DNA of 63,497 nucleotides from Rhodanobacteraceae bacterium (GTDB lineage: Bacteria > Pseudomonadota > Gammaproteobacteria > Xanthomonadales > Rhodanobacteraceae): assembly GCA_004299705.1 (NCBI GenBank), contig SCQS01000020.1, forward strand, positions 1-63,497. The letters are read 5' to 3'. Below, one piece after another: positions 19,704-28,171 of the stretch (the first letter of the stretch is position 1; each line of letters begins with the position of its first letter). A program made the position numbers and the translations under genes. The notes under the pieces are model-generated. The model did not search any database, had not been told where the DNA came from, and saw only the letters and a program-made list of their open reading frames with translations.

Positions 19704-21581
19704 ATGGCCGTAGCCAACGAAATCATCCTTCCCGCCGCGCGTCTGGCCGCGCTTGAAAACCGCGACACGCTGCGCTTCGCGATGTGCGGCAGCGTCGATG
19801 ACGGCAAGAGCACCCTGCTGGGGCGCCTGCTGGCCGAGTCCGGGGTGGTGCCGGACGACCGCCTCGCGCAGATGATCCGCGACAGCAGGAAGCACGGCAC
19901 CTGCGGTGGCGCGCCCGACTACGCGTTGCTGCTGGATGGCCTCGAGGCCGAGCGCGAGCAGGGCATCACCATCGACGTGGCGTGGCGCTATTTCGGCACC
20001 GACAAGCGCGCCTTCATCGTCGCCGATTGCCCCGGCCACGCGCAGTACACCCGCAACATGGCCAGCGGCGCCTCCAGCGCGGAACTCGGCGTCGTGCTGG
20101 TGGACGCGCGCGCGGGCGTGCAGACCCAGACCCGCCGGCACACCGCGATCCTCGCGATGTTCGGCCTGCGGCATGTGCTGTTCGCGGTCAACAAGCTGGA
20201 CCTGATCGACTACAACCATGCGCGCTATCACGCGATCGAGCAGGAGTGCGTGAAGCTTGCGCACGATCTCGGCATCGCGGGTGCGGATGCGATTCCGGTG
20301 TCGGCGATCAACGCCGACAACCTCGTGACGCGTTCCGCGAACACGCCGTGGTACACCGGCAAGCCGCTGCTGGAATACCTCGAAACCGTGCAGGTCGAGC
20401 GCAAGGTGGAAGAGGCTTTTTCGCTGCCGGTGCAATGGGTCAACCGGCCCGACCACAAGTTCCGCGGCTACGCCGGATTCATCGCGGGCGGCCGCGTCGC
20501 GCCCGGCAACGAAGTCGTGGTGCTGCCGTCGGGCCGGCTGTCGCGCATCGCCAAGGTGATTGGCGGCGACCGCGAACTCGAATCGGCCGAAGCCGGGCAG
20601 GCGGTCACGGTCACCTTGACCGATCAGATCGACGTGGCGCGCGGCGACGTGATCGCCGATCCCGCGCTGCCGCCCGAGGTCGCCGCGCAATTCGCCTGCC
20701 ACCTGCTGTGGCTGGACGACAGCACCTTGCTGCCGGGCCGGCGTTACCTGATGAAACTCGCCACGCGCGTGATCGGCGCGCAGGTCACCGAGATCAAACA
20801 CCGCGTCGATCCCGATACCCAGGCGCACCTCGCCGCGACGCGGCTGGTCGCCAATGAGATCGGTTACTGCAATCTGTCGCTGGATGCCGAGATCGCCTAT
20901 CGCCCGTACAAGGAAGACCGCCGCCTCGGCGGTTTCATCCTGATCGACCGCGAGTCCAACGCGACGGTCGGTTGCGGCACGCTGGATTTCGGCCTGCGCC
21001 GCGACAGCAACGTGCACTGGCAACAGCTCGACGTCGATCGCGAGGCGCGCGCCAAGGTCAAGGGCCAGGCCCCGCGTTGCCTGTGGTTCACCGGTCTTTC
21101 GGGCGCGGGCAAATCCACCATCGCCAACCTGGTCGAACGGCGCCTGCTGGCCGACGGCTTCCACACCATCCTGCTGGACGGCGACAACGTGCGCCATGGC
21201 CTGAACCGCGACCTCGGGTTCACCGATGCCGACCGCGTCGAGAACATCCGGCGCGTCGCCGAAGTCGCCAAGCTGATGATGGACGCGGGCCTGATCGTGC
21301 TGGTGTCGTTCATCAGCCCGTTCCGCGCCGAACGCCAGATGGCGCGCGACCTGATCGGCGAGGGCGGTTTCATGGAAGTGTTCGTGGACGCGCCGCTGGC
21401 GGTGTGCGAGGGGCGCGACGTCAAGGGCCTGTATGCCAAGGCGCGCGCCGGCAAGATCGAAAACTTCACCGGCATCGGCTCGCCCTACGAGGCGCCCGAA
21501 TCGCCCGAGGTCCACCTGCATTCGGATCAGGAATCGGCTGCCGATTCGGCGACCCGGGTCGTGAAACTTCTGGTCTCGTAA
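19704..21581 (+). CDS. cysNC: CysNC: sulfate adenylyltransferase GTPase subunit fused to APS kinase
   Basis: Bifunctional 625-residue enzyme for PAPS synthesis. The N-terminal CysN part (about 1-440) is an EF-Tu-like GTPase that drives ATP sulfurylase: P-loop [16 protein letters not shown], switch [14 protein letters not shown], and NKLDLID for guanine, followed by two beta-barrel domains. The C-terminal CysC part (about 450-625) is APS kinase: P-loop [33 protein letters not shown], and [16 protein letters not shown]. The fusion is common in Xanthomonadales and other Proteobacteria. ATG at 19704 directly follows the repeats after cysD. The gene is convergent with the downstream SDR gene, with a REP-type palindrome between them. 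Confidence 0.96.
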   Translation: MAVANEIILPAARLAALENRDTLRFAMCGSVDDGKSTLLGRLLAESGVVPDDRLAQMIRDSRKHGTCGGAPDYALLLDGLEAEREQGITIDVAWRYFGTDKRAFIVADCPGHAQYTRNMASGASSAELGVVLVDARAGVQTQTRRHTAILAMFGLRHVLFAVNKLDLIDYNHARYHAIEQECVKLAHDLGIAGADAIPVSAINADNLVTRSANTPWYTGKPLLEYLETVQVERKVEEAFSLPVQWVNRPDHKFRGYAGFIAGGRVAPGNEVVVLPSGRLSRIAKVIGGDRELESAEAGQAVTVTLTDQIDVARGDVIADPALPPEVAAQFACHLLWLDDSTLLPGRRYLMKLATRVIGAQVTEIKHRVDPDTQAHLAATRLVANEIGYCNLSLDAEIAYRPYKEDRRLGGFILIDRESNATVGCGTLDFGLRRDSNVHWQQLDVDREARAKVKGQAPRCLWFTGLSGAGKSTIANLVERRLLADGFHTILLDGDNVRHGLNRDLGFTDADRVENIRRVAEVAKLMMDAGLIVLVSFISPFRAERQMARDLIGEGGFMEVFVDAPLAVCEGRDVKGLYAKARAGKIENFTGIGSPYEAPESPEVHLHSDQESAADSATRVVKLLVS

Positions 21582-21608
21582 GCGACCGCGCAATTCAATT
21601 CTTTTGTC

Positions 21609-21674
21609 GTCGTTCCCGCGCAAGCGGGAACCCTGTGTCTTTTCAATGGATGTCCGCTTGCGCTGGCATGACGT
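21609..21674. repeat. REP-type palindrome between convergent cysNC and SDR genes
   Basis: Inner hairpin GTTCCCGC (21612-21619) and GCGGGAAC (21624-21631) with loop GCAA, and a further CCGCTTGCGC...ATGACG half to 21674 that can pair with the left half. It is well placed to act as a shared end structure for both transcripts, although no T tract is seen. Confidence 0.65.
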
Positions 21675-21699
21675 CAAGAGAGGGCTCGGGGTTTGTGCT

Positions 21700-22506
21700 T
21701 CAATCGCGCAAGCGAAAGCCGCGCGAGCGCCGCATGAGGAGGTTCAGCGCCGCGCGATCCGGCAGCAGCTCGAACAGCACCTTGATCGCGCGGTTCACGC
21801 GCCCCGGCACGCACACCACGCGTCCGCGTTCGACTGCATCGAGTCCTTGCCGCACCACGTCGTCGGCGTCGCTCCACATCCAGCCCGGCAGCTTCGAAAC
21901 CAGTTGCCGCGCCTGGCTGACGTCGTGGAACTCGGAATGGGTGAAGCCGGGGCACAGCGCGCAGACGTTGATGCCGAGCGCGCGATTTTCCAGCGCCAGT
22001 GCCTGCGACACGCGCACCAGGAATGCCTTGGCCGGCCCGTACAGCGTGTTGCCCGCGGTGCCGGGGATCAATCCCGCCAACGATGCGACGTTGACGATGC
22101 GCCCGTAGCCGCGTTCGCGCATGGCCGGCAGCAGCAAGTGGCACAGTTCAAGCGGTGACGCGACCAGCACCTGCATGAAACGCGCGTGCGTGGCCCAGTC
22201 CACCTTGTCGTAACGGCCCGGCACGCCGTAGCCGGCGTTGTTGATCAGGATGTCGATCACGCGACTGCCGTGCGTGGCGTTGGCAACGATGCGCGCCGGT
22301 GCGGCGGGGTCGGCAAGATCGTCGGCGATCACGTCGATGTCGATGCCGTGTTGCGCGCGCAGTTCGTCGGCCAATCCTTCCAGCCGATCCACACGCCGCG
22401 CGGTCAGCACCAGGTCGCAACCGCGTGCCGCCAGTTGCCGGGCGAATTCGGCGCCGATGCCGGCGGAAGCCCCGGTGACCAAGGCGCGGCGGGGAGGTAA
22501 GTTCAT
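21700..22506 (-). CDS. Short-chain dehydrogenase/reductase (SDR family)
   Basis: Classical NAD(P)-dependent oxidoreductase of 268 residues with a Rossmann fold; substrate unknown. Motifs: cofactor loop ALVTGASAGIGAEFARQL with LTARRVDRLEGL after beta-2 (the Arg pair suggests NADP preference), DILINNAGYG, the catalytic Ser in VNVASLAGLIPG, and Tyr-x3-Lys in LYGPAKAFL. Start ATG at 22506 is set by the motif distance from the N-terminus. The C-terminal region (LPDRAALNLLMRRSRGF) is hydrophobic-basic, as in DltE/YqjQ-like SDRs. The gene is divergent from tpiA and convergent with cysNC, so it is probably monocistronic. Context gives no functional hint. Confidence 0.88.
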   Translation of the reverse strand: MNLPPRRALVTGASAGIGAEFARQLAARGCDLVLTARRVDRLEGLADELRAQHGIDIDVIADDLADPAAPARIVANATHGSRVIDILINNAGYGVPGRYDKVDWATHARFMQVLVASPLELCHLLLPAMRERGYGRIVNVASLAGLIPGTAGNTLYGPAKAFLVRVSQALALENRALGINVCALCPGFTHSEFHDVSQARQLVSKLPGWMWSDADDVVRQGLDAVERGRVVCVPGRVNRAIKVLFELLPDRAALNLLMRRSRGFRLRD

Positions 22507-22544
22507 GCGTGTTTCCCAAGTTGCGAGGAAGTTTTGGTCGATCC

Positions 22545-22624
22545 TGCCGTTCGCCCTTCGATACCTCAGGACGAACGGCAAATATTCGACCCCGTTCGTG
22601 GTGAGGTATCGAACCACGAGCGGG
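22545..22624. repeat. Paired REP-like hairpins between SDR gene and tpiA
   Basis: Hairpin 1 pairs TGCCGTTCG (22545-22553) with CGAACGGCA (22572-22580). Hairpin 2 pairs CCCGTTCGTGGT (22591-22602) with ACCACGAGCGGG (22613-22624), one mismatch. Loops GATACCTCA and TGAGGTATC are complementary, so the two units form an inverted doublet. Confidence 0.7.
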
Positions 22625-22714
22625 ATACAGCGGTCGAGGAACCCAACAGCGGGAGTTTGCGCGGGCACGCCGCTCTTGGCTATTCTCGCTGACCCGAGGA
22701 ACACGGAGCGCGCC

Positions 22715-23461
22715 ATGCGCCGCAAGTGGGTGGGTGGAAACTGGAAGATGCACGGCTCGCGCGCGATGGCGTCCGCCCTGGCGGGGGCGATCGTCGAGGC
22801 GCGCAACGGGCATTGCGATGTCGCGATCTTCCCGCCGTTCCCCTATCTGCGCGAAGCCTGCGCGGCGTGCGCGGGTTCGCAGGTGATGGTGGGCGGGCAG
22901 GACCTGAGCGAACATGAAACCGGCGCCTTCACCGGCGAGGTGTCGGCGGCGATGCTGCGCGACGTGGGTTGCGGCGCCGTGCTTGCGGGGCATTCCGAGC
23001 GCCGCCAATACCACCACGAAACCGATGCGCAGGTCGCGGCCAAGGTCGCACAGGCGCTCGAACACGATCTCGCGCCCGTGCTGTGCGTGGGCGAATCTCT
23101 GGACGAACGTGAAGCCGGACAGACCGCTGCGGTAGTGGCGCGCCAGTTGGGCGCGGTGGTCGCGCATTGCGGCATCGCCGCGTTCGGACGCATCGTGGTG
23201 GCCTACGAGCCGGTCTGGGCCATCGGCACCGGCCGCACCGCCAGCCCGGCCCAAGCCCAGGAAGTCCACGCGCTGTTGCGTAGCCAGCTCGCCCGTGACG
23301 ATGCTAGAATTGCCGGTTCGACCCGCATCGTTTACGGCGGCAGCGTCAAACCCGGCAATGCCGCCGAGTTGTTCGCCCAAGCCGATATCGATGGCGGCCT
23401 GATCGGTGGCGCGGCCTTGCAGGCCACCGACTTTCTTTCGATTTGTTCGGCGGCGGGCTGA
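22715..23461 (+). CDS. tpiA: Triose-phosphate isomerase TpiA
   Basis: Glycolytic/gluconeogenic enzyme that interconverts dihydroxyacetone phosphate and glyceraldehyde 3-phosphate. The 248-residue TIM barrel shows GGNWKMH (catalytic Lys), the catalytic His in LAGHSERRQYH, the catalytic Glu in VVAYEPVWAIGTG, and the phosphate loops YGGSVKP and GLIGGAAL. Start ATG at 22715 follows CGGAG. The order tpiA-secG-tRNA-Leu-nuoA is shared by many gammaproteobacteria. Only 28 nt separate it from secG, so the two are likely cotranscribed. Confidence 0.97.
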   Translation: MRRKWVGGNWKMHGSRAMASALAGAIVEARNGHCDVAIFPPFPYLREACAACAGSQVMVGGQDLSEHETGAFTGEVSAAMLRDVGCGAVLAGHSERRQYHHETDAQVAAKVAQALEHDLAPVLCVGESLDEREAGQTAAVVARQLGAVVAHCGIAAFGRIVVAYEPVWAIGTGRTASPAQAQEVHALLRSQLARDDARIAGSTRIVYGGSVKPGNAAELFAQADIDGGLIGGAALQATDFLSICSAAG

Positions 23462-23489
23462 AGCCCTGCTTTCGTACGGGAACATCCAG

Positions 23490-23981
23490 ATGCTGTTCAC
23501 GATTTTCAGCGTGTTCTACGTGCTCATTGCCGCGGCGATGATCGTGTTGATCCTGATGCAGCGCGGCGACGGCGCCAACGCCGGCGCCAGCTTCGGCGGC
23601 GGCGCATCCGGCACGGTGTTCGGCGCGCGCGGCGCGGCCAGCTTCCTGACCCGCACCACCGGCGTGCTGGCGGCGCTGTTCTTCATCCTGAGCCTCGGCA
23701 TGGGCATTTACCTGAGCCATCACGGCGTCGCGCCTTCGCCCAAGCAGTCGCTGGGCGTGATGGCGGGCGTGGGCAGCTCGGCCCCCGCGACGTCCGCGCC
23801 GGCAACCAGCGCACCGGCAAGCGCCGCGCCGGTCGGCAGCGCTCCGGCAACTTCGGTGCCGGTCCAGCACTCCGAGGTACCGACCGCGCCGGCCGCGGCC
23901 AAGTCGGCAGTCCCGGCGGCGCCGAAAACGTCCGCGCCCGCGAAGGCACCGGCCAGCAGCGCTCCGTCCGCTTCGCATTGA
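23490..23981 (+). CDS. secG: Protein-export membrane protein SecG
   Basis: Small inner-membrane subunit of the SecYEG translocon. The 163-residue product has two transmembrane segments (about 2-20 and 55-75) separated by the conserved cytoplasmic loop LMQRGDGANAGASFGGGASGTVFG, the SecG hallmark. The C-terminal 85 residues are a low-complexity Ala/Pro/Ser tail with repeated APATSAPA units, longer than in E. coli (110 residues in total), probably disordered and tolerant to change. Start ATG at 23490. A tRNA-Leu gene follows after a short hairpin. Confidence 0.95.
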   Translation: MLFTIFSVFYVLIAAAMIVLILMQRGDGANAGASFGGGASGTVFGARGAASFLTRTTGVLAALFFILSLGMGIYLSHHGVAPSPKQSLGVMAGVGSSAPATSAPATSAPASAAPVGSAPATSVPVQHSEVPTAPAAAKSAVPAAPKTSAPAKAPASSAPSASH

Positions 23982-24000
23982 TATTGCTTTGGTGAGAAAT

Positions 24001-24020
24001 CGGGCACACGGATGTGCCCG
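24001..24020 (+). terminator. Hairpin between secG and tRNA-Leu
   Basis: Perfect 8-bp stem CGGGCACA/TGTGCCCG with loop CGGA, 20 nt after the secG stop. No T tract follows, so it may be a processing or stabilising structure rather than a terminator. Confidence 0.4.
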
Positions 24021-24044
24021 GCGGATCCCAGGGATGGGTACTAC

Positions 24045-24129
24045 GCCCAGGTGGCGGAATTGGTAGACGCACCACCTTGAGGTGGTGGCGCTGAAAGGCG
24101 TGCGGGTTCGAGTCCCGCCTTGGGCACCA
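24045..24129 (+). tRNA. leuU: tRNA-Leu (anticodon GAG)
   Basis: Long-variable-arm tRNA of 85 nt including an encoded CCA. The acceptor stem pairs GCCCAGG with CCTTGGGC (one G-T pair). The D arm begins GTGGCGGAATTGG. The anticodon stem CCACC/GGTGG encloses loop TTGAGGT, giving anticodon GAG for CUC/CUU. The T arm GCGGGTTCGAGTCCCGC is canonical. The position after secG matches E. coli leuU, which has the same anticodon. Confidence 0.97.
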
Positions 24130-24231
24130 ACACGACGAACGCGCGATTGCGAAACACTCGCATCGCGCGTTTTTCGTTTGCGGGCCGTCACGGTTGCGTC
24201 AAGGAAAGCCCATTCGTGGCATTCACCGCGA

Positions 24232-24260
24232 TTGCGACATCCGCCAGCGCGTGAGAAAAT
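24232..24260 (+). promoter_or_regulatory. Candidate sigma-70 promoter for nuo operon
   Basis: TTGCGA (24232-24237) and GAAAAT (24255-24260) are 17 nt apart, 26 nt before the nuoA ATG. Each hexamer matches the consensus at 4 of 6 positions, so this is only a candidate. Confidence 0.3.
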
Positions 24261-24285
24261 CCCAAAGCTAACCCGGACGAACCTC

Positions 24286-24642
24286 ATGCTTGCAGGCTAC
24301 TGGCCCATCCTTCTGTTCCTGTGCGTCGCCGGCGCGATCGGCGTCGCGCTGATCATCATCGGCTGGATCGCCGGGCCGCGCCGCCCGAGCGCCGAGAAGT
24401 ATTCGCCCTACGAGTGCGGCTTCGAAGCCTTCGAGGGCACGCGCATGAAGTTCGACGTGCGCTACTACCTGATCGCGATCCTGTTCATCCTGTTCGATCT
24501 GGAAATCGCGTTCCTGTTTCCGTGGGCGACGGTGTTCTCGAAGATCGGCGCCGTGGCGTTGATCGAGATGTTCACCTTCCTGCTGCTGCTGGTCGTGGGC
24601 TACGTGTACGTCTGGAAAAAAGGTGCTCTCGAATGGGATTGA
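24286..24642 (+). CDS. nuoA: NADH:quinone oxidoreductase subunit A
   Basis: Small membrane subunit of respiratory complex I, 118 residues with three transmembrane helices. The conserved loop [18 protein letters not shown] between TM1 and TM2 carries the family Cys near the quinone channel. [25 protein letters not shown] is the diagnostic TM2 block. It begins the 14-gene nuo operon. Its last 10 nt overlap nuoB, as in many bacteria. Start ATG at 24286 is fixed by family length. Confidence 0.96.
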   Translation: MLAGYWPILLFLCVAGAIGVALIIIGWIAGPRRPSAEKYSPYECGFEAFEGTRMKFDVRYYLIAILFILFDLEIAFLFPWATVFSKIGAVALIEMFTFLLLLVVGYVYVWKKGALEWD

Positions 24643-25190
24643 TCCAAGCCATCGACAAGTCGATGCACAACCCGGTTCCGATCGGGAAGGTCGACGACAT
24701 CCTGCGCCCCGAGGCCGACAACCCGATCATGCAGCGCGGGTTCGGCGTCACCACGGTGGACGCGCTGTTCAACTGGGCGCGCACCGGTTCGATGTGGCCG
24801 ATGACCTTCGGACTGGCCTGCTGCGCGGTGGAAATGATGCACGCGGGCGCCGCGCGCCTGGACCTCGACCGCTACGGCGTGATCTTTCGCCCGTCGCCGC
24901 GCCAGTCCGACGTGATGATCGTGGCCGGCACGCTGGTCAACAAGATGGCGCCGGCGCTGCGCAAGGTCTACGACCAGATGCCCGAACCCAAGTGGGTGAT
25001 CTCGATGGGTTCGTGCGCCAACGGCGGCGGCTATTACCACTATTCGTATTCGGTGGTGCGTGGCTGCGATCGCATCGTGCCGGTGGATGTTTACGTGCCG
25101 GGTTGTCCGCCGACCGCCGAGGCGCTGATTTACGGGATTCTGCAATTGCAGAAGAAGATCCGCCGCACCAACACGATCGTCAATCGTTAG
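24633..25190 (+). CDS. nuoB: NADH:quinone oxidoreductase subunit B
   Basis: Peripheral-arm subunit holding the terminal [4Fe-4S] cluster N2 that reduces ubiquinone. The 185-residue protein has the adjacent Cys pair in [13 protein letters not shown], the third Cys in [22 protein letters not shown] and the fourth in [16 protein letters not shown]. It overlaps nuoA by 10 nt. The stop codon TAG (25188-25190) abuts the 265-bp structured repeat that separates it from nuoC. Confidence 0.97.
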   Translation: MGLIQAIDKSMHNPVPIGKVDDILRPEADNPIMQRGFGVTTVDALFNWARTGSMWPMTFGLACCAVEMMHAGAARLDLDRYGVIFRPSPRQSDVMIVAGTLVNKMAPALRKVYDQMPEPKWVISMGSCANGGGYYHYSYSVVRGCDRIVPVDVYVPGCPPTAEALIYGILQLQKKIRRTNTIVNR

Positions 25191-25455
25191 GGTCTGTTCG
25201 CCGTGCGCCAAGTGACCGCGCCGTCGGCCCTTGGCCTGCAGGGCAAGGAAGAGTGAGGAAGATGTATGTCGATACATAGACGAACGATGACGCCGCCATG
25301 CGGGCCAAGGGCCCCGGCCCGAAGGGTTGCTCCGCAGCGGCCGCCATACGGCGGTGCGCGCCTTGACCATAGTCCCGCTATGGCGCTGCGGCGCGCGCCT
25401 TGTCTGGCGGCCGCTGCGGAGCAACGCGGTTCATTTGGCGCACGGTGAACAGACC
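25191..25455 (+). repeat. 265-bp structured repeat, copy 1 (nuoB-nuoC junction)
   Basis: Fills the whole gap between the nuoB stop and a point 4 nt before the nuoC ATG. It has three nested stems. The outer arms 25191-25211 and 25435-25455 give 21 pairs, one of them G-U in RNA. Stem 2 is 25226-25236 with 25303-25313 (11 pairs). Stem 3 is 25326-25346 with 25405-25425 (21 perfect pairs) and encloses a CCATAG/CTATGG hairpin. The loop of stem 2 holds ATGTAT/ATACAT (25262-25277). A second copy at 33546-33811 keeps all three stems by compensatory changes. No transposase-like frame is present, and I see no target-site duplication. Confidence 0.9.
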
Positions 25456-25459
25456 CATC

Positions 25460-26200
25460 ATGAGCCAGACCACACCCGAACAACTGGCCGACCGACTGCG
25501 TGCGCGTTTCGGCGACGCCATCGACAACCTCGATGTGTCGCATGCGCAGACGACGATTGAAGTCGTGCCCTCACATTTGGTCGCGGTCTGCACCGCGTTG
25601 CGCGACGAGGCCGAGTTCCGCTTCGAGCAGCTTTCCGACCTGTGCGGCGTGGATTTCCTCTCATTCGGCGAAGGCGAGTGGAAGACTTCCGAGGCCGCCA
25701 CCTCGACCGGTTTCGGCCGCGGCGTGGAAGGCGACAATGTGCAGGGTCGTTTCGGCTGGGAAGACCGCCCGCAGCACCCGCAGTTTCTGCGCCGCTTCGC
25801 TTCGGTCGCGCACCTCATTTCCTACGAACACAACGTCCGCCTGCGCGTGCGCTGCTTCGCGCCCGAAGATGCATTGCCGGTGCTGCAGACCCTGACGGGG
25901 GTGTGGCCGTCGGCCAACTGGTACGAACGCGAGTCGTTCGACCTGTACGGCATCGTGTACGAAGGCCATCCGGATCTCCGCCGTATCCTCACCGACTACG
26001 GTTTCGTCGGGCACCCGTTCCGCAAGGATTTCCCGTTGATCGGCAACGTCGAGGTGCGTTACGACCCCGAGGCCAAGCGCGTGGTATACGAGCCCGTCAC
26101 TTCGGTGACGCCGCGGGTCACGGTCGCGCGCGTGGTGCGCGAAGACTCGCGCTGGAAGACCGCGCGCGCCGAAGCCGCCGACGACTGGAAGGACAACTGA
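25460..26200 (+). CDS. nuoC: NADH:quinone oxidoreductase subunit C
   Basis: Peripheral-arm subunit (30 kDa type) of complex I, 246 residues, separate from nuoD rather than fused. Diagnostic blocks are [63 protein letters not shown], and [22 protein letters not shown] at 25460 sits 4 nt after the structured repeat. The reading frame stays open upstream into the repeat, but the family N-terminus begins at MSQTTPEQ. The only Shine-Dalgarno-like run (GGTGA) lies inside the 3' arm of the repeat's outer stem, so folding may affect initiation. The stop is 1 nt before nuoD. Confidence 0.95.
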   Translation: MSQTTPEQLADRLRARFGDAIDNLDVSHAQTTIEVVPSHLVAVCTALRDEAEFRFEQLSDLCGVDFLSFGEGEWKTSEAATSTGFGRGVEGDNVQGRFGWEDRPQHPQFLRRFASVAHLISYEHNVRLRVRCFAPEDALPVLQTLTGVWPSANWYERESFDLYGIVYEGHPDLRRILTDYGFVGHPFRKDFPLIGNVEVRYDPEAKRVVYEPVTSVTPRVTVARVVREDSRWKTARAEAADDWKDN

Positions 26201-26201
26201 G

Positions 26202-27464
26202 ATGGCCGACGCCGGCGAAATCCGCAGCTACACCATGAACTTCGGCCCGCAGCATCCGGCCGCGCACGGGGTGCTGCGCCTGGTGATGGAGATGGAAGGC
26301 GAGACCATCATCCGCATCGATCCGCACATCGGGCTGCTGCATCGCGGCACCGAGAAGCTGGCCGAGTCCAAGCCGTTCAACCATTCGATCGGCTACATGG
26401 ACCGGCTCGACTACGTGTCGATGATGTGCAACGAACACGCCTACGTGCGTGCGATCGAGCAACTGGTCGGCATCGAGCCGCCCGTGCGCGCGCAGTGGAT
26501 CCGCACGCTGTTCGACGAAGTCACGCGCATCCTCAATCACCTGATGTGGATTGGCTCGAACGCGCTCGACCTCGGCGCGATGGCGGTGTTCCTGTACGCG
26601 TTCCGCGAACGCGAGGAACTGATGGATTGCTACGAGGCGGTGTCGGGCACGCGCATGCATGCGACGTACTACCGTCCGGGTGGCGTGTACCGCGATCTTC
26701 CCGCCAAGATGATCCAGTACAAGGAGTCGCCCTGGCACAAGGGCAAGGACTTGAAGCGCATGAACGCGTGGCGCGAAGGGTCGATGCTGGATTTCCTCGA
26801 CGCGTTCGCGGCGGATTTCCAGCACAAGGTCGATGAGTACGAAGAACTGCTGACCGACAACCGCATCTGGAAACAGCGCACCGTCGACATCGGCATCGTC
26901 AGTCCCGAGCAGGCCTATGCGCTGGGCATGACCGGCCCGATGCTGCGCGCCTCCGGCATCGAGTGGGACCTGCGCAAGAAGCAGCCCTACGCGAAATACG
27001 CCGAGGTCGATTTCGAGATTCCGGTCGGCACCCACGGCGACTGCTACGACCGCTACCTGGTGCGCGTCAACGAAATGCGCCAGTCGGCCCTGATCATCCG
27101 TCAGTGCGTAGACTGGCTGAAAAAGAATCCCGGCCCGGTGATGATCGAGAACTACAAGGTCGCGCCGCCCAAGCGCGAGGACATGAAGGAATCGATGGAA
27201 GCGTTGATCCATTGGTTCAAGCTGTTCACCGAGGGTTTCAGCGTGCCGGCCGGCGAAACCTATGCCGCGGTCGAGGCGCCCAAAGGCGAGTTCGGCTGCT
27301 ACATGATTTCCGACGGCGCCAACAAACCGTTCCGCGTGCACCTGCGCGCCCCCGGTTTCGCGCACCTGTCGTCGATCAACGAAACCACCAAGGGTCACAT
27401 GCTGCCGGACGTGGTGGCGATGATCGGCACCTATGACCTGGTGTTCGGGGAGGTCGACCGATGA
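26202..27464 (+). CDS. nuoD: NADH:quinone oxidoreductase subunit D
   Basis: 49-kDa-type peripheral subunit, 420 residues, that forms the quinone-reduction site with NuoB. Motifs: [22 protein letters not shown] (quinone-site His in the HPAAHG loop), [30 protein letters not shown], the near-C-terminal [31 protein letters not shown]. Start is ATG at 26202, 1 nt after nuoC. The gap to nuoE contains a long perfect inverted repeat. Confidence 0.97.
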   Translation: MADAGEIRSYTMNFGPQHPAAHGVLRLVMEMEGETIIRIDPHIGLLHRGTEKLAESKPFNHSIGYMDRLDYVSMMCNEHAYVRAIEQLVGIEPPVRAQWIRTLFDEVTRILNHLMWIGSNALDLGAMAVFLYAFREREELMDCYEAVSGTRMHATYYRPGGVYRDLPAKMIQYKESPWHKGKDLKRMNAWREGSMLDFLDAFAADFQHKVDEYEELLTDNRIWKQRTVDIGIVSPEQAYALGMTGPMLRASGIEWDLRKKQPYAKYAEVDFEIPVGTHGDCYDRYLVRVNEMRQSALIIRQCVDWLKKNPGPVMIENYKVAPPKREDMKESMEALIHWFKLFTEGFSVPAGETYAAVEAPKGEFGCYMISDGANKPFRVHLRAPGFAHLSSINETTKGHMLPDVVAMIGTYDLVFGEVDR

Positions 27465-27475
27465 AAACCGGGGTG

Positions 27476-27561
27476 AAAACCGGGGTCAGAGTGCACTTTC
27501 GTGCACAGAACCCCGCCGCCCGTCGTGATGTCCTACGAAAGTGCACTCTGACCCCGGTTTT
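27476..27561. repeat. Perfect 27-bp inverted repeat between nuoD and nuoE
   Basis: Arms 27476-27502 and 27535-27561 are exact inverse complements over 27 bp around a 32-nt loop; the core is GGGGTCAGAGTGCACTTT. A partial extra unit (GAAAACCGGGGT) precedes the left arm. From memory, this core resembles a REP family seen at many loci in Xanthomonadaceae. Confidence 0.85.
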
Positions 27562-27582
27562 CCTTCCCGCAGGGGGGCAGCC

Positions 27583-28110
27583 ATGAAAGCCACCGGCAAT
27601 TTCGACAAGGTGAAGGACGTCGACCCGATGACGGTGTTGACGGCCGAAACGCGCGCGCACATCGACCATTGGATCGCGAAGTTTCCGCCCGAGCGCAAGC
27701 GCTCGGCGCTGATCCAGGGCCTGATGGCGGCGCAGGAGCAGAACCAGGGTTACCTCACCGACGCATTGATGGCCGCGACCGCGAAGTATCTCGGCTTGCC
27801 TCCGTTGTACGCCTACGAGGTCGCGACGTTCTATTCGATGTTCTCGACCGAGCCGGTCGGGTGCCACGAGGTGTCGGTGTGCACCAACATTTCGTGCTGG
27901 CTCAACGGCGCCGACGGCATCGTGCAGCACTGCGAGAAGAAGCTGGGCGTGAAGCTGGGCGAGAGTACCGCCGACGGGCGCGTCTTTCTCAAGAAGGAAG
28001 AGGAATGCCTGGCGGCCTGCTGCGGCGCGCCGATGATGACCGTGGATGGCCATTACCACGAGCATCTCACGCCCGAGAAGGTCGATGAAATTCTGGACGG
28101 ATTGAAGTAG
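27583..28110 (+). CDS. nuoE: NADH:quinone oxidoreductase subunit E
   Basis: 24-kDa-type subunit of the NADH dehydrogenase module, 175 residues, thioredoxin-like fold with [2Fe-2S] cluster N1a. The four ligands are in SVCTNISCWLNGA and EEECLAACCGAPMM. LMAAQEQNQGYLTDALM and YAYEVATFYSMFS are family blocks. Start ATG at 27583 follows AGGGGGG; an upstream GTG at 27541 lies in the inverted repeat and would add 14 non-family residues. The TAG stop is provided by the first bases of a REP-type palindrome (28107-28156). Confidence 0.95.
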   Translation: MKATGNFDKVKDVDPMTVLTAETRAHIDHWIAKFPPERKRSALIQGLMAAQEQNQGYLTDALMAATAKYLGLPPLYAYEVATFYSMFSTEPVGCHEVSVCTNISCWLNGADGIVQHCEKKLGVKLGESTADGRVFLKKEEECLAACCGAPMMTVDGHYHEHLTPEKVDEILDGLK

Positions 28111-28156
28111 GAGCGCGCCTGCGCGCGACATGAGTCGCCTGCAGGCAGGCTCCTAC
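28107..28156. repeat. REP-type palindrome (GTAGGAGC type) between nuoE and nuoF
   Basis: GTAGGAGC at 28107 pairs with GCTCCTAC ending at 28156, with inner CGCGAC / GTCGCC parts. The first bases include the nuoE stop codon TAG. The motif resembles a REP family widespread in pseudomonads and xanthomonads. Confidence 0.8.
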
Positions 28157-28171
28157 ACAAGAGAACAAAAC

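Noticed and set aside
25191-25455. Reading the 265-bp repeat as a small coding gene (conserved frame with MSIH...APARRVAPQR in both copies)
   Set aside because: The similarity follows from DNA conservation and the two stem arms. The changes between copies preserve base pairing rather than codons, and no good ribosome site precedes the ATG.
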